From the NCBI GenBank assembly GCA_009783445.1, contig WRFY01000121.1, positions 1 to 57,169 of the forward strand: DNA of 57,169 nucleotides, given 5' to 3'. The notes under the pieces are model-generated. The model was not told where the DNA came from. It made no database searches and saw only the letters and a program-made list of their open reading frames with translations. The translations under genes and the position numbers were made by a program. Below are positions 33,264 through 40,482 of this stretch, in pieces. Position 1 is the stretch's first letter. The number at the start of each line of letters is the position of its first letter. This DNA comes from Candidatus Azobacteroides sp. (GTDB lineage Bacteria > Bacteroidota > Bacteroidia > Bacteroidales > Azobacteroidaceae).

Positions 33264-34130
33264 ATGAATAAAGATTTACAGACAGTTCTTAAAAAGAAGG
33301 AAGATGAAGAAACAAATTTGTTTCTGATAAAAGGAAGGATTACACTTAAAACGTATTTTTTTCGTTTTATGTTTTGTTTAATTTTATATGCCTTCGTGTG
33401 GATGACTTGTAAGTATTATGAACAAGCTGGCGTTGAAAAAGTTTTCGGAATAGACCCTGAGCGATACTGTTTTTTTCTGAAGAATATCGTTTTATTTCTA
33501 ATCCTTATTTTTCTTTTGATCCAGCGAATCAAAAGAATGCACGACATCAATAAAAACGGATGGTATAGCGTGATCCCTTTTTATGTTTTCAAAAGTGGAA
33601 CGAAGGGACCGAACAACTATGGAGTTGATCCGAAAGTCGAATTTCCACAATACTTTGATCAGAGAGAAGATTTTGAAAGGCAAATTACCGCTTTGTTAAA
33701 GAAAAAGAAAAAACGACGATTCATTTATGGTTCTGTTTTGGGAGCTTACCTTCTCATCTTTTTGGCTTCTTTCATCCGATTTAATCAGAGCATGCCGCCG
33801 GAGGTTGCTGAAGAAACGATAGAAGATGATTCTATAGTGACGAATGACGATATTCTGGGGAAATATACCGTCAAACAGTTGCATTATGACGATACGAAAA
33901 CAGAGCCGATGTATGCAGATGTGGAAAGCAATGACGAAAATACATTTGATATTTGCTTAAAAAGCGAGTCGGGTGACCAGAAAATCACTTTTTCGCGCGA
34001 GGGAGATGAAACCTTATATTCGGAGCAGCTGGGGACGGGAACGATCAAGCATTATGAATCTTTAACTACGAAAAGAATTAGCTTGACGTTTATCGATAAA
34101 AACAATGTTGTATGGTATTTTACAAAGTGA
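33264..34130 (+). CDS. DUF805-like membrane protein with C-terminal beta domain (GTPase cluster gene D)
   Basis: A 288-residue protein. Residues about 20-125 match the DUF805 pattern: GRITLKTYFFRFMFCLILYA, then IQRIKRMHDINKNGWYSVIP, then GTKGPNNYGVDP. This gives two or three membrane segments. A further segment follows (FIYGSVLGAYLLIFLASFIR, about 152-171), then an acidic linker and a C-terminal beta-rich domain (ILGKYTVKQLHYDD to VVWYFTK) that is not part of DUF805. It lies 2 bp behind gene C and closes the four-gene run. DgkA follows 33 bp later. Confidence 0.75.
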   Translation: MNKDLQTVLKKKEDEETNLFLIKGRITLKTYFFRFMFCLILYAFVWMTCKYYEQAGVEKVFGIDPERYCFFLKNIVLFLILIFLLIQRIKRMHDINKNGWYSVIPFYVFKSGTKGPNNYGVDPKVEFPQYFDQREDFERQITALLKKKKKRRFIYGSVLGAYLLIFLASFIRFNQSMPPEVAEETIEDDSIVTNDDILGKYTVKQLHYDDTKTEPMYADVESNDENTFDICLKSESGDQKITFSREGDETLYSEQLGTGTIKHYESLTTKRISLTFIDKNNVVWYFTK

Positions 34131-34163
34131 AAATGTTTGCATGAACGGCTGAAAAAAACGAAC

Positions 34164-34550
34164 ATGAAACACGAAAAATTCTCGATACAGGAGCAATTGA
34201 AAAGTTTCCAATATGCTTTTAACGGCTTAAAAATACTGATAAGCGAAGAACCTAAGGCTCGCATTCATCTTGTAGCCTCCTGTTGTGCAGGGATAGCGGG
34301 GTGGGTATTTCGGATATCGAAGAACGAATGGATCGCCGTGATTTTATGTATTGCTGGAGTATGGGCTTTGGAAGCGGTCAATTCGGCTATTGAAGATTTA
34401 TCCGACTTTGTTTCAATCGAACAGCACGAAACGATAAAAAAAATCAAGGACTTATCTGCGGCAGCGGTATTCATAGCGGCTATTGCAGCGGCGATTATCG
34501 GAGTGATTGTGTTTTTACCTAAAATAATAGGAATATTATATAGCGATTAA
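34164..34550 (+). CDS. dgkA: Diacylglycerol kinase family protein
   Basis: A 128-residue small integral-membrane kinase. Motifs: SFQYAFNGLKILISEEPKAR, EWIAVILCIAGVWALEAVNS followed by AIEDLSD (the ExxNSAIE motif of the active site), IKKIKDLSAAAVFIAAIAAA. In this group the substrate may be diacylglycerol or undecaprenol; undecaprenol kinases of the same family recycle the lipid carrier used for wall and capsule synthesis. The ATG at 34164 is preferred to a TTG at 34137. It may be cotranscribed with the GTPase cluster. Confidence 0.9.
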   Translation: MKHEKFSIQEQLKSFQYAFNGLKILISEEPKARIHLVASCCAGIAGWVFRISKNEWIAVILCIAGVWALEAVNSAIEDLSDFVSIEQHETIKKIKDLSAAAVFIAAIAAAIIGVIVFLPKIIGILYSD

Positions 34551-34561
34551 ACAGAATAAAA

Positions 34562-34688
34562 GGCGTATAGCGCTTCTGCATTTATAGCTGTACGCGAAAA
34601 GGGAGGGTATGGAAAATGTTCTCGGAGAGAGCTAAGCTGTCTAATAATACGTTCAGCGTTAATTACTTCGGTTAGCTCTATCCGAGAA
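34562..34688 (-). ncRNA. Hairpin element, copy 1 (minus orientation)
   Basis: TTCTCGGAGAGAGCTAA (34619-34635) pairs with TTAGCTCTATCCGAGAA (34672-34688), 16 of 17 positions. Read on the minus strand, the element carries three blocks in the same order as copy 2 at 35527-35632: GCTGAACGTA (34648-34657), CTCTCCGAGAA (34619-34629) and GCAGAAGCGCTA (34568-34579). It fills most of the 34551-34941 gap. It may be a structured RNA or a mobile palindromic repeat; the class is unknown. Confidence 0.45.
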
Positions 34689-34941
34689 TAGGACAACAGC
34701 TTGTAGTGAGAAAAACTATAGCGATTTTCATAAATCGCGACAATTTGATTTGTGTTAGGACTGGAGTTCTGAATTTACCAAGAAACCGCTTGATATACAA
34801 AATTATTAATAATAGGGGGATAGGAAGGGAGCAATTTATTTTTAAATTATAAATTACTCTATGCAATAAAATAAAAAATATACCGTTGCATTTTTAAATA
34901 CTTTTAAATATATGAGATATTAAATTTATACTAAGTATATT

Positions 34942-35409
34942 ATGGTTGATAAAAAATGTTTTATAACAATTGTAATTACTCTACTTTTAGTAAGTTCATG
35001 TTCTAATGATAATGGTAAAGAAGAAAAGATTTATCTTGAAGTAACGGATATTACTTTGAAAGATATTGGGAAAAAACCCTCCGAATTTGAATTTGATATA
35101 GAATCAATTAATGATAGCATACAAAAATGTATAATGAGAACGCGTGCTATTAAGAAAAATGATAATGTAGAGTCCATAAAAGCATTTATTCAAGGGAAAA
35201 ATTTGAACATAGATGTTATATCATATCCTTATGATTTTGAGTGCGACAATGATAGTTGTTTTACTGTACATGATGTAAGCTTTAATTTAATCGGATTAAA
35301 TAAAGGATATTACAATGTTTATACAAGGGTTAATTTTAGTGAGACAAATATATTTTATTATGCTATACTAAGCGTCTCAAATAAATGTATACTTATAAAT
35401 TTAAAATAA
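34942..35409 (+). CDS. Putative lipoprotein, very AT-rich gene
   Basis: A 155-residue protein. The signal peptide ends in a lipobox (LLLVSSC, Cys near residue 20) and is followed by SNDNGKEEKIYLEVTDITLK. The rest is beta-rich, with three Cys-containing stretches (IQKCIMRTRA, FECDNDSCFTVH, SNKCILINL). I know no family. Base composition is clearly more A/T-rich than its neighbours, and it is flanked by two inverted copies of a hairpin element, which suggests acquisition by transfer. It interrupts the dgkA-rplU neighbourhood. Confidence 0.65.
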   Translation: MVDKKCFITIVITLLLVSSCSNDNGKEEKIYLEVTDITLKDIGKKPSEFEFDIESINDSIQKCIMRTRAIKKNDNVESIKAFIQGKNLNIDVISYPYDFECDNDSCFTVHDVSFNLIGLNKGYYNVYTRVNFSETNIFYYAILSVSNKCILINLK

Positions 35410-35526
35410 TGATAATCAATCGAATAAATGTAAATATTAAAACTTATCAGTAAATAATAATGACGTTTATTATATTAAATAGACGCAGCAAATATTTATA
35501 GCTAGGTAAAAGACGTTTGGTGGAAT

Positions 35527-35632
35527 CGCTTGGAGAGAACAGAAAATAAAGCAGTAGGCTGAACGTACGGGTTCGATAGATTACTCTCCGAGAATTTATT
35601 TGTTGGCAAAGTATCCAAACGCAGCAGCGCTA
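35527..35632 (+). ncRNA. Hairpin element, copy 2 (plus orientation)
   Basis: CTTGGAGAG (35528-35536) pairs with CTCTCCGAG (35584-35592), nine pairs with one G-U. The blocks GCTGAACGTA (35558-35567), GATAGATTA, CTCTCCGAGAA (35584-35594) and GCAGCAGCGCTA (35621-35632) match copy 1 in order, on the opposite strand. It sits in the 35410-35716 gap, where I see no ORF. A TTCGATA in the loop recalls a tRNA T-loop, but the flanking stem is wrong for a tRNA. Confidence 0.45.
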
Positions 35633-35693
35633 CTCGGACACATGATTTTCAGTACTATTCCCTTATTTGCTTTCAAAATTAATCTCTTTGTAC

Positions 35694-35724
35694 TTGTATA
35701 ATACAAAACAATATACTACTTTTG
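35694..35724 (+). promoter_or_regulatory. Promoter of rplU-rpmA
   Basis: TTG (35694-35696) followed after 20 bp by TACTTTTG (35717-35724), a TAnnTTTG match. Transcription would start near 35731, giving an 80-nt leader before rplU. Confidence 0.6.
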
Positions 35725-35730
35725 TGGGCT

Positions 35731-35811
35731 AAAATTCCTCAGGGGGTAATTCAAGCGAAAAGGCAATACCCGATCCACCCCCGGGACATAACCTGTAAAT
35801 TAAAAAAACAG
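35731..35811 (+). promoter_or_regulatory. Candidate rplU leader RNA
   Basis: GGGGGT (35742-35747) can pair with ACCCCC (35777-35782) across a 29-nt loop, just before the bL21 start codon. Ribosomal-protein leaders often bind the encoded protein, so autoregulation by bL21 is possible. The stem is GC-rich compared with its surroundings. This is inference from one sequence. Confidence 0.35.
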
Positions 35812-36126
35812 ATGTACGTAATTGTAGACATTCAAGGACAACAATTTAAAGTTGAAAAGAACCAGAAGTTGTTTGTTCACCATTTGAGAGGTGAAGAAGG
35901 AGCGCAAGTAGAATTTGACAAAGTTCTCTTGGCCGACAACGAAGGCAGCGTAACGGTGGGAACTCCCATAATTGAAGGCGCTAAAGTAATAGCGGAAATT
36001 ATCGTTCCTTTGGTAAAAGGAGACAAAGTGCTGATTTTCCATAAAAAAAGGAGAAAAGGGCACCGTAAATTAAACGGACACCGTCAGCAATTTTCTCAAA
36101 TCGTGATCAAAGACATTCAAGCTTAA
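35812..36126 (+). CDS. rplU: 50S ribosomal protein bL21
   Basis: A 104-residue protein of the large ribosomal subunit. It begins [20 protein letters not shown] and contains [40 protein letters not shown] and [20 protein letters not shown]. The ATG at 35812 gives the normal bL21 N-terminus; an in-frame extension upstream lies within the leader. It is cotranscribed with rpmA, 20 bp downstream. Confidence 0.96.
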   Translation: MYVIVDIQGQQFKVEKNQKLFVHHLRGEEGAQVEFDKVLLADNEGSVTVGTPIIEGAKVIAEIIVPLVKGDKVLIFHKKRRKGHRKLNGHRQQFSQIVIKDIQA

Positions 36127-36146
36127 TTCGTTAAAATCGTAAAAAA

Positions 36147-36404
36147 ATGGCACATAAAAAAGGAGTCGGAAGTTCAAAGAACGGACGCGAATCGCATAGC
36201 AAACGGTTAGGTGTTAAAATTTTTGGCGGAGAAATCTGCCGAGCGGGGAATATCATCATTCGCCAGCGAGGAACTCAGCATCACCCAGGTAATAACGTAG
36301 GAATGGGAAGAGACCATACTTTATACGCTCTTATCGATGGGAAAGTTTCATTCAGAAAAAGACGAGACAACAGGTCTTATGTTTCCATAGAAGAAGTGTT
36401 TTAA
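36147..36404 (+). CDS. rpmA: 50S ribosomal protein bL27
   Basis: An 85-residue basic protein of the peptidyl-transferase region of the large subunit. It begins [20 protein letters not shown] and continues [20 protein letters not shown] followed by RGTQHHPG. There is no cleavable N-terminal extension. It is in the usual rplU-rpmA pair and is followed by a terminator. Confidence 0.97.
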   Translation: MAHKKGVGSSKNGRESHSKRLGVKIFGGEICRAGNIIIRQRGTQHHPGNNVGMGRDHTLYALIDGKVSFRKRRDNRSYVSIEEVF

Positions 36405-36430
36405 GGAAAATCGAACCCAGAAAAACAGAA

Positions 36431-36480
36431 AAGCGAGTAAACGAAATGCGTGTTTCAACCGGTTCGTTTATTCGCTTTTT
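36431..36480 (+). terminator. Terminator after rpmA
   Basis: AAGCGAGTAAACGAA (36431-36445) pairs with TTCGTTTATTCGCTT (36463-36477), one mismatch, followed by TTTTTTATTT. It separates rplU-rpmA from serS. Confidence 0.85.
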
Positions 36481-36515
36481 TATTTATGTCCGCTAATCCG
36501 TTAAATTCTCAAATT

Positions 36516-37787
36516 ATGCTTACACTTAAAATTATTACGGAAAATACGCAGGAAGTCATCGACCGGCTGGCGAAAAAACAATACGAAGCCAAAGAAATCA
36601 TTGCCGAAGTGGTCGAAACAGATCAAAAAAGAAAGTCTGCCCAACAAGCGCTGGACAACAATCTGGCGAGCGTAAATAAACTTTCCAAATCCATTGGACA
36701 ATGGATGAAAGAAGGCCAAAAAGTGCTTGCAGAATCGGCTCGCGAGCAGGTCGCCGCTCTCAAAGAAGAAAATAGACAGTTGGAGATTCATCAGAAAGAA
36801 GCAGAAAAGAAATTGATCGAGCTTCTTTGCCGGATTCCCAATCTTCCATCCGACCGTGTTCCGGAAGGGAAAAACGCCGAAGATAATCAAATTGAAAGAT
36901 CAGGGGGCCTTATGCCCTCTTTACCCGCAGACGCATTGCCTCATTGGGAATTGGCTCGAAAATACGATTTGATTGATTTTGAATTGGGCGTTAAAATCAC
37001 AGGCGCCGGTTTTCCGGTCTACAAGCAAAAAGGCGCTCAATTGCAACGGGCTTTGATTAATTTTTTCTTGGACAATGCCCGCCAAGCCGGTTATATGGAA
37101 ATTCAACCGCCATATATGGTCAATGCCGATTCAGGTTACGGAACGGGTCAATTACCCGATAAAGAGGGGCAAATGTATCATGCAGTACTCGATGATTTGT
37201 ATTTGATCCCAACGGCGGAAGTTCCGGTCACGAATATTTACAGAGACGTCATTTTGGAAGAAAAAAACCTACCCATCAAAAATGCCGCTTATTCGGCTTG
37301 TTTTCGACGCGAAGCTGGATCGTATGGGAAAGATGTACGAGGATTGAACCGTTTGCATCAATTCGATAAGGTTGAGATCGTGCGCATTGATACGCCGGAA
37401 CATTCTTACGAATCGTTGGAAGAAATGGTCGATTATGTTCAGTTTTTGGTCGATCAATTGGAATTACCATGGCGCATCCTCCGTCTTTGCGGCGGAGATA
37501 TGGGTTTTACTTCCGCGCTGACTTTCGATTTTGAAGTATTTTCCGCTGCTCAAAAACGGTGGTTGGAAGTCAGTTCGGTTTCTAATTTTGAGAGTTATCA
37601 GGCCAATCGGTTGAAATGCCGTTACCGCGGAGAAGATAAGAAAATTCAGTTATGCCATACCCTCAACGGCAGTGCGCTCGCTTTGCCTCGCGTAGTGGCC
37701 GCTTTGCTGGAAAACAATCAAACGGAGGAGGGAATTCGGATTCCCCAAGCCTTAATTCCTTACACTGGATTTGATTGGATTGAATGA
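36516..37787 (+). CDS. serS: Seryl-tRNA synthetase
   Basis: A 423-residue class II synthetase that charges tRNA-Ser with serine. The N-terminal coiled-coil arm (about 1-105) binds the long variable arm. Class II motif 2 is in FRREAGSYGKDVRGLNRLHQ followed by FDKVEIV, and motif 3 in LNGSALALPRVVAALLENNQ followed by TEEG. The ATG at 36516 (MLTLKIITENTQEVIDRL) fits the family start; the upstream in-frame extension lies in the terminator region. A cognate tRNA-Ser(GGA) gene is at 51326-51413. Confidence 0.96.
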   Translation: MLTLKIITENTQEVIDRLAKKQYEAKEIIAEVVETDQKRKSAQQALDNNLASVNKLSKSIGQWMKEGQKVLAESAREQVAALKEENRQLEIHQKEAEKKLIELLCRIPNLPSDRVPEGKNAEDNQIERSGGLMPSLPADALPHWELARKYDLIDFELGVKITGAGFPVYKQKGAQLQRALINFFLDNARQAGYMEIQPPYMVNADSGYGTGQLPDKEGQMYHAVLDDLYLIPTAEVPVTNIYRDVILEEKNLPIKNAAYSACFRREAGSYGKDVRGLNRLHQFDKVEIVRIDTPEHSYESLEEMVDYVQFLVDQLELPWRILRLCGGDMGFTSALTFDFEVFSAAQKRWLEVSSVSNFESYQANRLKCRYRGEDKKIQLCHTLNGSALALPRVVAALLENNQTEEGIRIPQALIPYTGFDWIE

Positions 37788-37790
37788 AAG

Positions 37791-37872
37791 AACGCAGATG
37801 ACGCGAATAAACAGAGAAATACAGATTTTTATTTTATCTGCGCTTGTCTGTTTGATCCGCGTCATCTGCGTT
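37791..37872. terminator. Large inverted repeat between convergent serS and GH57 genes
   Basis: AACGCAGATGACGCG (37791-37805) is the exact reverse complement of CGCGTCATCTGCGTT (37858-37872). Inside, AAACAGA (37809-37815) pairs with TCTGTTT (37847-37853) and CAGAT (37822-37826) with ATCTG (37836-37840). It is a three-tier hairpin suited to stop transcription from both sides. The 'CATCTGCG' wording resembles short interspersed repeats seen in several bacterial genomes. Confidence 0.8.
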
Positions 37873-37880
37873 CCAAGTAA

Positions 37881-39167
37881 TTACAATTGCTTCTGATTTT
37901 CTTTGACCTTTTTTTGCAACCGTTTGATTTCTTTTTCCTGATTCAGAATAGTTGTCAACAAAGCATTTAACTCTTCATTTTCAACTCCTTCCGGAAATTG
38001 TCCGTTTACTCGGTCGATAAAATCGCTCAATACATTCATGTAATTATTGAATGCATCGTACGCATTTTCGTAAGGGCTGTATACGCTTGGACCGGGAAAT
38101 AGCTTGGTGCTCATAAAATTGAAATGATCGCTGGCTTGAAGGTAAGTCCAATCTTGCAAAATTCGACGGTCGGTCACCAAATGCACTTTTTCGGCGATGT
38201 TGTATAATTTGTTTATGGCCTCTTTTTGAAGGATATTTCCTAACCAGGGGCTGGTATCTTTTTCTTCGCCCGCCCACGAGCAAGGATAGGGAACCGCCAA
38301 TTCGTCTACCGATTTCAAGGTGTTGGAAACTTCGGAAGGAGTAGAAAAGCTGATTCCTTTAGCCAGAGCAAAACGCGGAATGGCTTTGAAAAATTCAAAA
38401 ATGCCGGTTTCTGCCGACTGCAAGCTCCCTAATACCTCATAATTCATGAAAATATTGATGAGCTGTTCCGATTCGGGAGTAGCGGCAATCCAATTAATTA
38501 ACTTGTCGGCTACCAACGGATATTCGTTCCAGTCGTAATTGGAAAAGCGATACGAAATATCGTCGCTGAATTTCATGTTCCGGGTCAACAGTTTCAATTG
38601 GGGAGCGGAGGCAGAAGAATAGAGATAATTAGGACTTTTCCAGCCGAGTACGTGTTTGGCTCCTTCGGTCAGCATGGTTGTGAATCCCATGGCCGTTACT
38701 AACGAGGCAATCTCGTCGGAATAGATTAGTTCGGTATTACGGAAAACCTTGGGTTTTTGCCCAAAAAGCAATTCGATTTTTTCGGAATGCGCTTTCACCT
38801 GCCGCCTGAATTCTTCCGGGTTAGTCAAAGAGGCCAGCGAATGATCGTAAGTTTCCGCCAGAAATTCCACACAACCCGTTTTCGCCAATTCTTTGAATTG
38901 TTCAATTGCTTCAGGGACATATACTTCTAATTGTTCCAACGCGATACCTGAAATGGAAAAAGCCAATTTGAATTTGCCGTTGTATTCCTTGATTAAATCC
39001 AACATCATGTTGTTGGCAGGAAACAAACTGCGTTGTGCAATTCCATGGATTATATCTTCATTGGAAAAGTCGTCGTAGTAATAATGATCGGCGCCGATAT
39101 CAAAGAAACGATAGCGTTTGAGACGAAACGGCTGATGAATTTGAAAGTAAAAACAAATGGTTTTCAT
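37881..39167 (-). CDS. Glycoside hydrolase family 57 alpha-amylase-like protein
   Basis: A 428-residue cytoplasmic protein. It begins MKTICFYFQIHQPFRLKRYR, the HQP motif of GH57 region 1; region 3 (FRNTELIYSDEI) keeps the catalytic Glu nucleophile. In the region where the acid/base Asp is expected (usually MDYETFG) the sequence is FMNYEVLGSLQ, with Asn for Asp. If so, it may be a weak or inactive homologue or a regulator of alpha-glucan metabolism. The last 40 residues form a coiled coil (LLTTILNQEKEIKRLQKKVK). It is the third gene of the glycogen cluster, 18 bp after the synthase gene. Confidence 0.87.
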   Translation of the reverse strand: MKTICFYFQIHQPFRLKRYRFFDIGADHYYYDDFSNEDIIHGIAQRSLFPANNMMLDLIKEYNGKFKLAFSISGIALEQLEVYVPEAIEQFKELAKTGCVEFLAETYDHSLASLTNPEEFRRQVKAHSEKIELLFGQKPKVFRNTELIYSDEIASLVTAMGFTTMLTEGAKHVLGWKSPNYLYSSASAPQLKLLTRNMKFSDDISYRFSNYDWNEYPLVADKLINWIAATPESEQLINIFMNYEVLGSLQSAETGIFEFFKAIPRFALAKGISFSTPSEVSNTLKSVDELAVPYPCSWAGEEKDTSPWLGNILQKEAINKLYNIAEKVHLVTDRRILQDWTYLQASDHFNFMSTKLFPGPSVYSPYENAYDAFNNYMNVLSDFIDRVNGQFPEGVENEELNALLTTILNQEKEIKRLQKKVKENQKQL

Positions 39168-39185
39168 GATGTGTTGTTTTTTTGT

Positions 39186-40445
39186 TTAATTTAATACTTG
39201 ATTGTAAATGTCTCGGACTTTCCATCCTGCTTTTTCCCAAGTGATTTGATTCACTTCGTTTTGTCCTTCCACACTTAAATATTCTGCCATACTGGGATAG
39301 CTAACAATCGAATACATAGCATCTGCCATCGCTTCGATATCCCAATAATCTATTTTAATCGTTTTCTCCAGAATTTCGGCGCATCCCGATTGTTTGGAAA
39401 TGATGGTTGGAACGCCGCACTGCATGGCTTCCAAAGGTGAAATTCCGAAAGGTTCCGAAACCGACGGCATGACATATACATCACTGGATTTTAAGACTTC
39501 ATATACTTGGGTTCCTTTCATAAATCCGGTAAAATGAAATCGGTCGGAAATTTCCCGCTGAGCGGCTAAACGAATCATTTGGTTCATCATGTCGCCGCTT
39601 CCTGCCATGACGAAACGGACATTGTTGGTTTTCGACAACACTTTCGCGGCCGCTTCTACGAAATATTCCGGTCCTTTTTGCATGGTAATCCGTCCCAGAA
39701 AAGTGATCACTTTGTCTTTCGTTCCTTTTTTCGAACTGATGGCAGCGATCTCAGGACTCATGGGTTCGACAGCATTGTGAACAGTTGTTACTTTGCGCGG
39801 ATCTTGATGGTATTTTTCGATGACCGTATTGCGAGTTAAATTGCTGACCGTAATGATGTGATCGGCATGGTTCATTCCGTCTCGTTCAATTCCGTAAACC
39901 GTTGGATTCACTTTTCCCCGACTCCGGTCGAAATCGGTTGCATGGACATGCACCACCAATGGCTTTCCGGTAACGGTTTTGGCATGCATGCCTGCTGGAT
40001 ACGTCAACCAATCGTGCGAATGGATAATATCGCAGGGAATCGTTCGCGCGATCACCCCTGCTACGATGGAATAATTGTTGATTTCTTCCAACAAGTTATC
40101 AGGGTATCTTCCTGAAAACTCAATACATCCCAAACTATTTGTGTAATAATGGCTAAAGTTGGCGTAAATATGATCCCTCAAATCGAAATACAATTGAGGA
40201 TTCATAAATTTGCCTATGCGTTCTTTTACTTCTTCCCACTGGACATCTTTCCATACGATAGGTGTGTAAGATGTGCCGATCAGGCGGAGAAAACTTTGGT
40301 CTTCGTCACCCCAAGGTTTAGGCATCACGAATGTAATATCCATATCTGGCTGCAAAGCCATTCCTTTGGTCAGTCCGTAACTCGCCGTTCCAAGTCCTCC
40401 TAAAATATGGGGTGGAAATTCCCAACCGAACATTAATGCTTTCAT
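39186..40445 (-). CDS. GT4 glycogen/starch synthase-like glycosyltransferase
   Basis: A 419-residue GT-B enzyme. It begins MKALMFGWEFPPHILGGLGT followed by ASYGLTKGMA, typical of glycogen-synthase-like GT4 proteins. It continues DIIHSHDWLTYPAGMHAKTV, FLGRITMQKGPEYFVEAAAK, and the EX7E motif in SEPFGISPLEAMQCGVPTII. It should extend alpha-1,4-glucan from a nucleotide sugar. It lies between the debranching enzyme (37 bp upstream) and the GH57 gene, an arrangement conserved in Bacteroidota. Confidence 0.88.
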   Translation of the reverse strand: MKALMFGWEFPPHILGGLGTASYGLTKGMALQPDMDITFVMPKPWGDEDQSFLRLIGTSYTPIVWKDVQWEEVKERIGKFMNPQLYFDLRDHIYANFSHYYTNSLGCIEFSGRYPDNLLEEINNYSIVAGVIARTIPCDIIHSHDWLTYPAGMHAKTVTGKPLVVHVHATDFDRSRGKVNPTVYGIERDGMNHADHIITVSNLTRNTVIEKYHQDPRKVTTVHNAVEPMSPEIAAISSKKGTKDKVITFLGRITMQKGPEYFVEAAAKVLSKTNNVRFVMAGSGDMMNQMIRLAAQREISDRFHFTGFMKGTQVYEVLKSSDVYVMPSVSEPFGISPLEAMQCGVPTIISKQSGCAEILEKTIKIDYWDIEAMADAMYSIVSYPSMAEYLSVEGQNEVNQITWEKAGWKVRDIYNQVLN

Positions 40446-40482
40446 ATATAATGTAATGATGTAATAATGGGATAAAGCCGCA

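Noticed and set aside
34678-34866. A 62-codon minus-strand hydrophobic frame
   Set aside because: It overlaps the right arm of the hairpin element and AT-rich DNA, with no signal sequence or family resemblance.
34942-35409. Insertion sequence
   Set aside because: The gene encodes a lipoprotein, not a transposase, and the flanking inverted elements are diverged rather than terminal inverted repeats of a known IS.
35555-35600. A tRNA-like T-loop (GGGTTCGATA)
   Set aside because: The bases around the loop do not form the 5-bp T-stem (no C opposite G53), and no anticodon or acceptor stem is found.
34551-35720. Integron cassette / attC sites around the lipoprotein
   Set aside because: The hairpins lack the RYYYAAC and GTRRRY core sites, and there is no integrase nearby.
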